This document shows positions 36,145 through 44,192 of a DNA stretch of 64,000 nt, piece by piece. Under the pieces are notes generated by a model. The model was not told the DNA's origin. It worked only from the letters and a program-made list of their open reading frames with translations, and did not search any database. Every line of letters starts with the position of its first letter. Position 1 is the first letter of the stretch. Made by a program: the position numbers and the translations under genes. Origin of the DNA: Bacteroidia bacterium (GTDB lineage: Bacteria; Bacteroidota; Bacteroidia; Chitinophagales; UBA2359); NCBI GenBank assembly GCA_030427245.1, contig JAUHXA010000012.1:60324-124323 (forward strand). Direction: 5' to 3'.

Positions 36145-37698
36145 ATGCCGAGCTTGACTAGTACAGCTATTTCAACGGATTTTCTGACAAAATTAGGAAT
36201 TAAAGAACTCAACTCAGGAGTATCAACAGGACAAGAATGGATAGAGGCAGGAGGAGAAGTAATTGCTTCTTATTCGCCTGTAGATGGGCAACTGATTGCA
36301 AAAGTAAGCACTGCTACTCGTGAGGACTATGATCATGTAATGGAAAAGGCACAGGCTGCCTTCAAAACGTGGCGCATGATGCCAGCTCCAAAACGAGGTG
36401 AAATTGTTCGTCAATATGGCGACAAGCTTCGTGAATACAAGGATGAGTTGGGGCGATTGGTGTCTTACGAAATGGGCAAAAGCCTGCAAGAAGGCTGGGG
36501 TGAAGTTCAGGAAATGATTGACATCTGCGACTTTGCGGTAGGTTTGTCTCGTCAATTGTATGGTTTGACGATTCATTCCGAAAGACCAAAACACAGAATG
36601 TACGAACAGTGGCATCCTTTAGGTGTAGTTGCGATTATTTCTGCCTTCAATTTTCCTGTGGCAGTTTGGGCTTGGAATTCGGCTTTGGCGTGGGTTTGTG
36701 GTGATGTGTGTGTGTGGAAACCCTCCGAAAAAGCTCCAATTTCTGCGATTGCGTGTATGAATATCATGGCAGAAGTATTGAAGGAGAACGATTTGCCAGA
36801 AGGTATCAACTGCTTGGTGGTAGGAGATTACAAAGTAGGTGAAATGATGACGACCGACTCTCGTGTGCCTTTGGTTTCTGCAACAGGTTCTATTAGAATG
36901 GGTAAAATCGTGGCACAAACGGTGGCTGCAAGATTGGGACGCAGCTTGTTGGAGTTGGGCGGAAACAATGCCATTATTGTGACCGAAGATGCCGACTTGA
37001 ATTTGACGCTTATCGGAACTGTCTTTGGTGCAGTCGGTACTTGTGGACAGCGCTGTACTTCTACTCGGCGCTTGATTGTGCATGACAGCTTATATGATAC
37101 AGTCAAAGAAAAATTGACAAGTGCGTATAAGCAAATTCGCATCGGTAATCCATTGGACGAGAACAACCATGTTGGCCCTTTGATTGACCACGATGCAGTA
37201 AATAGCTACCTTCATTCTATCGAAGAAATCAAAAAAGCGGGCGGTACGATGCTTGTTGAAGGTGGCGTTTTGGAAGGGGAAGGCTATGAGTCGGGCTGTT
37301 ATGTGAAGCCTTGTATTGCAGAAGTAGCAGAGCAGTATGATATTGTGAAACATGAAACTTTTGCGCCGATTTTATACTTATTGAAGTACAGCACTCTGGA
37401 AGAAGCAGTTGCGATGCAAAACGATGTGCCTCAAGGTTTGTCTTCTGCGATTATGACCACCAACTTGCGAAGTGCGGAGCGTTTCTTGTCGCATGAAGGT
37501 TCGGATTGCGGAATTGCGAATGTAAATATTGGTACTTCTGGCGCAGAGATTGGTGGTGCTTTTGGTGGTGAAAAAGAGACTGGAGGTGGTCGTGAATCGG
37601 GTTCTGATTCTTGGAAAGCGTATATGCGTCGTCAAACGAACACGATTAATTACAGTACGGAATTGCCTTTGGCGCAAGGGATTAGTTTTGATTTTTAA
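36145..37698 (+). CDS. Aldehyde dehydrogenase, ALDH7 type (piperideine-6-carboxylate / aminoadipate-semialdehyde)
   Basis: The product has 517 residues from the ATG at 36145; a TTG 28 codons upstream is not favoured. The NAD-binding and catalytic motifs are clear: FNFPVAVWAWN, WKPSEKAPIS, SATGSIRMGK, LLELGGNNAIIV (general base Glu) and GTCGQRCTSTRRL with the catalytic Cys at 304. The GAEIGGAFGGEKETGGGRESGSD segment near the C-terminus is typical of the ALDH7A1/antiquitin branch, which oxidises piperideine-6-carboxylate/alpha-aminoadipate semialdehyde in lysine catabolism. Other lysine-pathway genes are not adjacent. A small conserved-looking gene follows 24 bp later. Confidence 0.92.
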   Translation: MPSLTSTAISTDFLTKLGIKELNSGVSTGQEWIEAGGEVIASYSPVDGQLIAKVSTATREDYDHVMEKAQAAFKTWRMMPAPKRGEIVRQYGDKLREYKDELGRLVSYEMGKSLQEGWGEVQEMIDICDFAVGLSRQLYGLTIHSERPKHRMYEQWHPLGVVAIISAFNFPVAVWAWNSALAWVCGDVCVWKPSEKAPISAIACMNIMAEVLKENDLPEGINCLVVGDYKVGEMMTTDSRVPLVSATGSIRMGKIVAQTVAARLGRSLLELGGNNAIIVTEDADLNLTLIGTVFGAVGTCGQRCTSTRRLIVHDSLYDTVKEKLTSAYKQIRIGNPLDENNHVGPLIDHDAVNSYLHSIEEIKKAGGTMLVEGGVLEGEGYESGCYVKPCIAEVAEQYDIVKHETFAPILYLLKYSTLEEAVAMQNDVPQGLSSAIMTTNLRSAERFLSHEGSDCGIANVNIGTSGAEIGGAFGGEKETGGGRESGSDSWKAYMRRQTNTINYSTELPLAQGISFDF

Positions 37699-37722
37699 GA
37701 TGAAACAATGAGACGGGTAAAT

Positions 37723-37899
37723 ATGTCGGACTACCTTTCCGACCCTAATAGATATGAACTTAAATCGGGGAGCGAACCAAATGCTCCCCTTTGTCCGTTT
37801 GGGAATCCCTATCAATGGATTGGTTATGATAAAGCGAAAGAAGAATATGTGCGGTTTACGAAGTCGGTGTATAAGAAGCTAGTAAGGGAAAAGAACTGA
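37723..37899 (+). CDS. Small hypothetical protein downstream of ALDH
   Basis: The product has 58 residues from the ATG at 37723 (an in-frame ATG at 37708 would add 5). The segment with LCPFGNPYQWIGYDKAKEEYVRF is compact and aromatic, suggesting a folded small domain. No membrane segment, one Cys. Located 24 bp after the ALDH stop, so probably co-transcribed with it. The family is not recognised with certainty. Confidence 0.5.
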   Translation: MSDYLSDPNRYELKSGSEPNAPLCPFGNPYQWIGYDKAKEEYVRFTKSVYKKLVREKN

Positions 37900-37929
37900 T
37901 TGATTGAAAACATTAAGTGAACAGGATTT

Positions 37930-38799
37930 ATGGATAACCTAATACCCAAAAAACAAACTGCTTTTTTAGTTGAGGAAATTCCAACTGATGGTCATAGTCC
38001 ATTGAAGTTTGTATGCACTGATGAGGAGGTGTATTTCTGCAAATATCGAGTTTCGCCTAATAAGATTGAGATTGATTGTTTGGTGTATGAGGCAATTTGT
38101 AGTACCTTAATGTGGGAGCTGGGTATTCCTTCGCCAAAGATTGCATTTGTTGAAGTAATGGAAGATTCCTATGATAAACGCAGTCTGATTAAAAACAGAC
38201 CTTATACAAAGCCAGGGATTATTTGTTTTGGTTCTAAAGAACTTGTAAATGCTCAACTGGTTACAGAGTTAGATAAGATTTCAAGAGAGGAAGATTTTGA
38301 AGCCTACACAAACCCTCAAGATTTAATTCGTATTGCCATTTTTGATTTGTGGGTGGGGAATACTGACAGAGGTAAAGGTGGAAGTAATTTCGCTCCAGGT
38401 CGCTCGAATAATTACAACTTGTTGACCATTCCTGTAGGAAGAAAAAAGCAAATTGTGGCATTTGACCACGGTTTTGCCTTTGACGGAGAACAGGGGCTTG
38501 GAGTTTTTAATGAATTATTTTTGCCTGATGATAGAGGGAAACTATTTGGTACTCAGTTCTTTAATGATGTGTTGAGTTTTATCCCTTTTGTCGAGAGAAA
38601 ACAGGTTGCATTAGAATTTATTGACAATATAGAATCAATGAAAGTGGAATCTATAGTTGCTTCCATTTATAATCAATTGCCTAATGATTGGAAACGAGTC
38701 GAAACTCTAAAAGACAAAATAATAAAATACCTCACAAGTAAAATGAGATTAAAAATTTTGGTTGAGATTGTCAATGAAAAAATTATAAAAACAGCATGA
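37930..38799 (+). CDS. HipA-like kinase
   Basis: The product has 289 residues. A kinase-like fold of the HipA superfamily is suggested by an N-lobe Lys (YFCKY, K38), the catalytic-loop analogue LWVGNTDRGKGGSNF (D146, N153; compare the GNTDRH..N of HipA) and the metal-binding IVAFDHGFAF (D179). Unlike HipA toxin of E. coli it lacks a long N-terminal domain, and there is no HipB-type HTH antitoxin next to it. Its ATGA overlap with the following gene indicates translational coupling. The cassette is more AT-rich than the genes around it and ends near a terminator and a repeat element. A role in phosphorylating a translation factor is inferred, not shown. Confidence 0.75.
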   Translation: MDNLIPKKQTAFLVEEIPTDGHSPLKFVCTDEEVYFCKYRVSPNKIEIDCLVYEAICSTLMWELGIPSPKIAFVEVMEDSYDKRSLIKNRPYTKPGIICFGSKELVNAQLVTELDKISREEDFEAYTNPQDLIRIAIFDLWVGNTDRGKGGSNFAPGRSNNYNLLTIPVGRKKQIVAFDHGFAFDGEQGLGVFNELFLPDDRGKLFGTQFFNDVLSFIPFVERKQVALEFIDNIESMKVESIVASIYNQLPNDWKRVETLKDKIIKYLTSKMRLKILVEIVNEKIIKTA

Positions 38800-39617
38800 A
38801 ATCTTACATCAGTATTTTGTATGCAAAAACAAATTCTATTACAGATGAAAAGTTATCTATCGGGGTAATTTATTTCTCTGATGATAAAGCTATATTGAAG
38901 GTCTCAGAAAAAAAAATAAACATAGTACAATATATAACCAATAATCAAGTGAGTTCCTTTCTAAAAAGTAACCTTCATTTATTTGAAAATAAAATCAATG
39001 AAATCAATGAAAAGTTGAAGTTGGATTCTTCAAAGAAAGGCATCTTAAACAAGGATTATTTTGAGTATTTGAATAAGTACAGTCAGGGGTTGATTTCATT
39101 TGCGAAACTGAAACCAATCTACAATGGTTTTAATAGTGAAGAGCTAGATAAGCTACTCTTAAAGTTTATAGGCGAGGATGTAATAACTCAAATTACAAAT
39201 GACAATCATGCCACAAGTAAAAAATACAAATTCAACAAGAATTTAACCATTTATCCAACAATGGTAGAAGGTATTCTTAAGCCTATTACCTTTGTGGAAG
39301 GATACTATACAAAAAATCAAATTGTGCTGTTTAAAGAAATTAATTTGGCTAAAAGAGAGTACTATTTGATAAGTGAACTATATGAATTAAAGGCTCTTCG
39401 AGAGTCTTTGGCAAATAAATTTGATGTCAAATGTAAGAATATCCAGATTAATTTATTGACGGCTTCAAAGGTTGGAGAAACAAGTCAAGCAATTAGTGAT
39501 TTTTTATCAATGGGAGGATATACCGTCTTTTACAATAAGGCTGACTGGAGGAAAGAAATAGAATCATTAAAAAAAAGTGGCTGCAAAGATATCAGAGAAA
39601 TATTGACGCTGCAATGA
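38796..39617 (+). CDS. DUF3037-like partner of the HipA-like kinase
   Basis: The product has 273 residues and starts inside the stop of the preceding kinase (ATGA), so the two are made together. An N-terminal segment with SYISILYAKTNSITDEKLSIGVIYF fits the DUF3037 pattern that accompanies HipA-like kinases in many genomes. The rest is helical and charged (about 60-260), without enzymatic motifs. The partnership suggests a substrate adaptor or immunity/antitoxin role. This comes from gene context, not from motifs within the protein. Codon use is as AT-rich as in the kinase gene. Confidence 0.62.
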   Translation: MKSYISILYAKTNSITDEKLSIGVIYFSDDKAILKVSEKKINIVQYITNNQVSSFLKSNLHLFENKINEINEKLKLDSSKKGILNKDYFEYLNKYSQGLISFAKLKPIYNGFNSEELDKLLLKFIGEDVITQITNDNHATSKKYKFNKNLTIYPTMVEGILKPITFVEGYYTKNQIVLFKEINLAKREYYLISELYELKALRESLANKFDVKCKNIQINLLTASKVGETSQAISDFLSMGGYTVFYNKADWRKEIESLKKSGCKDIREILTLQ

Positions 39618-39638
39618 GGAAAGTAAATATGACAAACC

Positions 39639-39770
39639 ATACTACTGTACATTTTTAATTCAACCACAAAAGGCACAAAGAAAACAAAAGTAAAGAACTG
39701 AAATTCAATAACCTCTTTTGTGCCCTTTTGCTACTTTTGTGGTTCAAAAATCATTTTGTACAGTAGTATG
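39639..39770. mobile_element. MITE-like element, copy 1, with 14-bp terminal inverted repeats
   Basis: The element starts CATACTACTGTACA and ends with the exact reverse complement TGTACAGTAGTATG. Inner arms AACCACAAAAG also pair with CTTTTGTGGTT, so the whole 132 bp can fold into a long imperfect hairpin. It is flanked directly by ATGACAAAC (39630-39638) and ATGACAGAC (39771-39779), a 9-bp duplication with one mismatch, as transposition leaves. It encodes no transposase. A second copy in the opposite orientation lies at 53587-53717. Confidence 0.8.
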
Positions 39771-39808
39771 ATGACAGACTTTAAATTATCTTGTATTCAA
39801 GTCATAAA

Positions 39809-39843
39809 ATAGGCACTAAAATAAATAGTGCCTATTTTTTTTT
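39809..39843 (+). terminator. Intrinsic terminator after the HipA-like/DUF3037-like pair
   Basis: Perfect 10-bp stem ATAGGCACTA/TAGTGCCTAT with a 7-nt loop followed by a run of nine T. It lies 190 bp downstream of the DUF3037-like gene, just past the MITE-like insertion. Confidence 0.85.
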
Positions 39844-40081
39844 GAAAAAAAGGATGCTGGGTGTTTACAAAAATCTAACGAGTGCTATAAACAAAAGGGC
39901 CATAAAAATGAGTTCCATTTTAATGGATAAGCCTATAAGTTATATTACCCTCAAAAATCAGTTTTTTAGGCTATCAATCTACATTCATGTCCCTCTTTTT
40001 AAAGTATCTCATTGCTTAAAGAATGGTTTCCCTTACAACTCAGCCTTATGAAAGAGAAAATTTGGGAAACTTTTCTTTTTA

Positions 40082-42232
40082 TTACCCCAACACCTTAAAA
40101 TCTGAAAACGGCTGTTTCGTCATTCGCTTACCCGTAGCTTGAAAAACCGCATTTGCCAAAGCACCCGCAGCAGGCGGCAAAGTAGGTTCTCCCAATCCCG
40201 TAGGTGATTCGCCATTGTCCACAAAAAACATCTCCACTTTAGGCGCTTCTCCCATACGAATGAGGCGGTAATTGTGGAAATTATTTTGTTGAGCTTCGCC
40301 GTCTTTGATCGTCAGTTTACCATACATCGCATGACCGATTCCGTCAATGATGCCTCCTTCTACTTGGTTTTCAGCACCCGTAGGATTTACAACGATTCCG
40401 CAGTCGGTGGCACAATACACTTTCTGCAACTTAGGACTCCCGTCTATCATCACGACCTCCGCCACCTCTGCCACATACGAATTGTGAGAGTAATAAGCAC
40501 TCATGCCCAAATAGACATTTTCTGCTTTGTTGTTCCAGTTTGATTTTTCGGCTGCCAATTCAACCGTTTTTTTGAAGCGAGCAACATCGTAACCAACTTC
40601 TCCTACAGGAGTGTTGAGTGCATTGTCAAACAGCTCCAAACGAAAAGCTACAGGATCTTTTTTGGCTGCCAAAGCCACTTCGTCAATAAAACTCTGTTCG
40701 GCAGATGCCAAAAAGTTGGCAACAGGCGCACGCCATGCTGCTGTGGTTACATTGGATTTGAGATTGTGAGTTTCTGCCAAATAGTGAGGTACAGAAGCTG
40801 CGGGAAAATTGTTTTCTCGAACGGTGTTGTCCATGTTGATGCCTGCGCCTCGAATGTGGTAGCCAATCATGTTGCCGTTTTCGTCTAAGGCGGCTCGGAA
40901 CAAATATTTGCAGGCAGGACGATACATTCCGCCTTGCATATCGTCTTCTCTTGTCCACTGCAATTTGATGGGAGCTTTGGCTAATTTGGAGATTTCTGCA
41001 GCCTCTTTCACAAAGTCGGGATACAATCTTCGCCCAAAACCTCCGCCCATACGAGTCATTTGTACGGTGATTTTACTTTCTTCTATTTCCAACATTTTGG
41101 CTACATCGCCTCTTGCCCAATTTGGTACTTGATTGGGGCCCAATAGTTCTACCCCATCTTCTCGGACATGGGCAAAGTAGTTCATCGGTTCGAGCGTGTT
41201 GTGTGGCAAAAACGGACATTCGTAAATCGCTTCGACTACTTGTGCTGCTTCTTTGAAGGCTTTGTCGGGATTACCGTCTTTTCGCTTGGGTTCTTTGGTT
41301 GGTTTTTTGAGTAGTTCCAACATTGCCGCATCTTGACTTTCGCTGCTTTCCAATGCTTCTGCAATTTCCCATTCGATGACCAAAGCATCTCTGCCTTTTT
41401 TTACATTCCAAGTAGAATTTCCTACAACGGCTACTTTGTCTCCAAAAGTGATGACCTCTTTCACGCCTTCAATTGCTTTTGCAGCCATATCGTCAACGGA
41501 CTTCAATTTTTTGCCGAAAGGCGGACGGACTGCCATAGCATACAACATCCCTTCTCGCTGAATATCAATTCCGAAAAGTGGTTTACCTGTAACGATTGCA
41601 GGGTTGTCAATGTTTGGGTGAGAGTGACCGATGATTTTGAAGTCTTTGGGATCCTTCAATACGACCTCCGTTGGCGCTTCCATTGTAGAAGCAATTGCAG
41701 CCAATTCTCCATAACCAATGGATTTGTTGGAGGCTTTGTGGTACACAGTTCCGTTTTCGGTTGTACATTCACTGGCTGTCACTTCCCATTGTTTGGCGGC
41801 TGTCTCTATGAGCATTTGCCGAGCTGTTGCGCCTGCTTTTCGGAGTGATTCCCATCCTTGACGAATGGATTGGCTACCTCCTGCTACTTGACGCTCATAC
41901 CAATCGGTATTCAGTGCCGCCTGTTCGACTCTCACATTTACCCAATCTACATCCAGTTCTTCGGCTACTATCATGGGCATGGAGGTTTTGACTCCCTGTC
42001 CGATTTCGGGATTGGGCGACATGATGGTGACGCTGCCATCTGTTGCGATTTTGACAAAGGCGTTGATGTCTGACCAATCTTCGGGGAACAGTTCTTTTTT
42101 GGGAATGGTCGTGACTGCATTGGGGTTGGTGGGTGAAGTGCAGGCATTGAAGAGGTTGAAGCCTAAAAGTAAGCCTCCGCCTGCTAAAGAAGATGTTTTG
42201 AGAAAAGAACGACGATTATAGGTTGGTGTCAT
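40082..42232 (-). CDS. iorB: Molybdenum hydroxylase large subunit, isoquinoline 1-oxidoreductase beta-like (iorB-like)
   Basis: The product has 716 residues. The N-terminus carries a twin-arginine signal (NRRSFLK, then a Gly/Leu-rich stretch and a lipobox-like FNACT), so the folded cofactor-bearing protein is probably exported and possibly lipidated. Motifs of xanthine dehydrogenase/aldehyde oxidase type molybdopterin subunits follow: SPNPEIGQGVKTSM, TRMGGGFGRRLYPDF, TAAWRAPVANFLASAE, and the late GLGEPTLPPAAGALANA. It acts with the 2Fe-2S subunit encoded 78 bp upstream (gene order small then large). The substrate is an N-heterocycle or aldehyde, unknown. No maturation gene is in the window. 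Confidence 0.88.
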   Translation of the reverse strand: MTPTYNRRSFLKTSSLAGGGLLLGFNLFNACTSPTNPNAVTTIPKKELFPEDWSDINAFVKIATDGSVTIMSPNPEIGQGVKTSMPMIVAEELDVDWVNVRVEQAALNTDWYERQVAGGSQSIRQGWESLRKAGATARQMLIETAAKQWEVTASECTTENGTVYHKASNKSIGYGELAAIASTMEAPTEVVLKDPKDFKIIGHSHPNIDNPAIVTGKPLFGIDIQREGMLYAMAVRPPFGKKLKSVDDMAAKAIEGVKEVITFGDKVAVVGNSTWNVKKGRDALVIEWEIAEALESSESQDAAMLELLKKPTKEPKRKDGNPDKAFKEAAQVVEAIYECPFLPHNTLEPMNYFAHVREDGVELLGPNQVPNWARGDVAKMLEIEESKITVQMTRMGGGFGRRLYPDFVKEAAEISKLAKAPIKLQWTREDDMQGGMYRPACKYLFRAALDENGNMIGYHIRGAGINMDNTVRENNFPAASVPHYLAETHNLKSNVTTAAWRAPVANFLASAEQSFIDEVALAAKKDPVAFRLELFDNALNTPVGEVGYDVARFKKTVELAAEKSNWNNKAENVYLGMSAYYSHNSYVAEVAEVVMIDGSPKLQKVYCATDCGIVVNPTGAENQVEGGIIDGIGHAMYGKLTIKDGEAQQNNFHNYRLIRMGEAPKVEMFFVDNGESPTGLGEPTLPPAAGALANAVFQATGKRMTKQPFSDFKVLG

Positions 42233-42310
42233 TTTTTTAAGTTTATTTTTTGTGATTTGTATCTCCTAAAAGTTGGATTTATGACTTGAACACATAAATT
42301 TCTGTTCAAC

Positions 42311-42766
42311 TTATCCTTTTACTGCCAAGTGTATTGCCTTTCGTATCCGATTATACGTTCCGCAACGGCAAATATTTCCTCGCATGGCTATGTCAATATC
42401 TTCATCGCTTGGATTTGGGTTTTCCTTCAATAAAGCTGCTGCGCTCATGATTTGACCTGCTTGACAATAACCGCATTGAGGGACATCTGCTTCTTGCCAA
42501 GCCAATTGAAGGGGATGGTCACCATTGTTGGAAAGTCCTTCAATGGTGGTAATGGTTTTTCCCTTTAAAGAAGATACGGGCATTGAACAAGAACGAACAG
42601 GATTGCCGTCTATATGAACTGTACAGGCTCCGCATTGAGCAATACCGCAGCCGTATTTTGTACCAACTAAACCTATTGTATCTCGCAGTACCCAAAGTAA
42701 GGGGGTATCTGCACTGACGGTTACTTGATGCTGTTCACCGTTGACTTGAAGTGTGAAATTTGCCAT
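42311..42766 (-). CDS. iorA: Molybdenum hydroxylase 2Fe-2S subunit, isoquinoline 1-oxidoreductase alpha-like (iorA-like)
   Basis: The product has 151 residues and two [2Fe-2S] clusters. Plant-ferredoxin type: C40, C45, C48 and C60 in [12 protein letters not shown]...RSC. The second, in an all-helical domain: C98, C101 and C133, C135 in QCGYCQAG and NICRCGTY. This is the electron-transfer subunit of xanthine dehydrogenase-like hydroxylases. It precedes the large subunit in the same direction by 78 bp. Unlike the large subunit it has no export signal, so it would reach the periplasm with its Tat partner. Confidence 0.93.
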   Translation of the reverse strand: MANFTLQVNGEQHQVTVSADTPLLWVLRDTIGLVGTKYGCGIAQCGACTVHIDGNPVRSCSMPVSSLKGKTITTIEGLSNNGDHPLQLAWQEADVPQCGYCQAGQIMSAAALLKENPNPSDEDIDIAMRGNICRCGTYNRIRKAIHLAVKG

Positions 42767-43005
42767 AATGTTGTGACTTAGAGTTATGGAGTTTAAATAA
42801 TGCTATTATTTTTTTCTGATTAAAAAGCGTTCTTTTTTAAGAAAGTTTTAGCGAACTATCGCCCAAAAGGAAATTAAGATAAGCTTTTTTTTGGAAAATG
42901 GACGTTTTTTTTGGTGTAATCGTTCTATGGAAAGGGCTAAGACTTTGGCACAAAAATTGTCTGTCATTGTAATGTAATTTTTTGATTAATAATTCACCCA
43001 AGCCC

Positions 43006-43560
43006 ATGAAAAAGATTCTATTGTTAGCGCAGCTATGCGCTAAAGTCACTATTAGTGTTACTCCTCGTTTTATACGATTCCTTTCCCCGTTTACTGTCTG
43101 TTTATTCTTGTGGTTTAGTGCGTCTATTCCATTGTCTGCAAACAATCCCAATAACAAAAAGGCTTATTCTGCAAGTATAGGTGATTGGGTTTGGCTCGAT
43201 ATGAATAAAGATGGCATTCAAGATGATTATGAAGAAGGATTGAACGATTTTGTAGTGATTCTGTACAATGCAAAAACACATCAGGTTATCAGTACTAAAA
43301 CTAAGAATCACCCAAAAACAGGAAAGGCAGGTTATTACCACTTTGGTGATTTACCTGCAAGCACTTATTTTTTGGTATTTGAAATTCCTAAGGGTTTTGA
43401 AGTCTCTCCAAAAGATGTCGACGGCAATGTGAATGACGTAGTCGACAGCGATGCTTATCCTTTTTCTGGCGCTACTGATGCTATTTTATTGAAGGCAGGA
43501 GAAAAAGCGCAAAGTTGGAGCATCGGACTGTGTCTCCCCGTCGTGACAGAAGCTTTTTAG
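43006..43560 (+). CDS. Secreted protein with SdrD B-like domain
   Basis: The product has 184 residues from the ATG at 43006. The signal segment is unusually long: the first 20-25 residues (MKKILLLAQLCAKV) precede the true hydrophobic core ending near ASIPLSAN, and this extra part contains a palindrome in the DNA. The mature part is one SdrD B-like domain, with IGDWVWLDMNKDGIQDDYEEG (an EF-hand-like Ca2+ loop) and later GYYHFGDLPASTYFL. Such domains occur in surface proteins and often repeat, but only one is present here. No T9SS tail is seen. Extracellular binding role inferred. Confidence 0.75.
   Translation: MKKILLLAQLCAKVTISVTPRFIRFLSPFTVCLFLWFSASIPLSANNPNNKKAYSASIGDWVWLDMNKDGIQDDYEEGLNDFVVILYNAKTHQVISTKTKNHPKTGKAGYYHFGDLPASTYFLVFEIPKGFEVSPKDVDGNVNDVVDSDAYPFSGATDAILLKAGEKAQSWSIGLCLPVVTEAF
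43024..43043. repeat. Perfect 8-bp-stem palindrome inside the signal-peptide region
   Basis: TTAGCGCA, loop GCTA, TGCGCTAA. It falls inside the coding sequence of the SdrD-B-like gene, in a stretch with atypical signal-peptide residues. It could be an inserted REP-like unit read in frame. Confidence 0.6.
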
Positions 43561-43570
43561 GATTGCTAAT

Positions 43571-43637
43571 AAAATAACTTGAATATTTCCCTTGCTTACT
43601 TTAAAGAGGGAATAAAGATGTCCAAGTTATTTTTTTC
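43571..43637 (+). terminator. Terminator hairpin 1 after the SdrD-B-like gene
   Basis: Outer arms AAAATAACTTG (43571-43581) and CAAGTTATTTT (43623-43633) pair perfectly, with an inner TTCCCT/AGGGAA stem, and end in a T-run. It lies 10 bp after the stop codon. Confidence 0.7.
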
Positions 43638-43653
43638 CTTGTTACTTAATAGC

Positions 43654-43693
43654 CTCCTTGTCCTCGCGAAATAGGACAGGGAGTTATTTTTTT
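43654..43693 (+). terminator. Terminator hairpin 2, tandem
   Basis: CTCCTTGTCCT and AGGACAGGGAG pair over 11 bp with one G-U, closing an 8-nt loop, and are followed by TTATTTTTTT. Its right edge (GGGAGTTATTTTTTT) matches the right edge of the hairpin block at 9546-9561. Confidence 0.75.
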
Positions 43694-44192
43694 GCTCTTA
43701 TTTTTATAGAAGTGTATAGTTTAGTAAACACAAAATTGTTGAATGCGGACACAATGTATTCAAAACTATAATAGTATCACAAATGTGTAATTCCTTGCCT
43801 ACTCCTTTTATTTTCCCTTTCATACTCTAAAATGCGTCTTTCAAGAAACATATTCTATTACTTTTCTTATGATGGCACAGCTTTTGCCTGAGAATAAACA
43901 CAACACACATTGATTTTTCTTAGACACAATTAATCCTATACAGATGAAAAACCTATTTATTCTCAACAACTACAAAAGGAAGTACACTTTACCTTATCTT
44001 ATTTTCTTCTTAGATAATTCTTTTCTACCCCACATTGATTAACATTTTTTTGTCGTAAGGCTATTTGTGAAAATAAACCAGTGCTGATTTTTAGATATAG
44101 TCTTTTTAATACTATGTTTAAGCAATATAGTTATTGAATAGATTGAATCTTGAATATACCTATTTGTAATTTTCTAAAAATTAATCTTTGCT

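Larger units (their letters stand above)
39618..40081. other. Intergenic region with MITE-like element and terminator
   Basis: Holds the inverted-repeat element 39639-39770 and the terminator 39809-39843. The remaining 240 bp contains no convincing gene; an 86-codon frame there runs through the terminator and is not credible. Confidence 0.5.
43561..44192. other. Intergenic region with two tandem hairpin terminators
   Basis: The left 130 bp holds the hairpins listed separately. The rest shows nothing except a doubtful 32-codon plus-strand frame at 43944-44042 without supporting signals. Confidence 0.5.

Noticed and set aside
39791..40051. Plus-strand 86-codon frame
   Set aside because: It reads through an intrinsic terminator, starts with TTG and has no protein-like composition.
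43944..44042. 32-codon plus-strand frame (MKNLFILNNY...)
   Set aside because: No supporting context beyond an ATG; too short and AT-biased.
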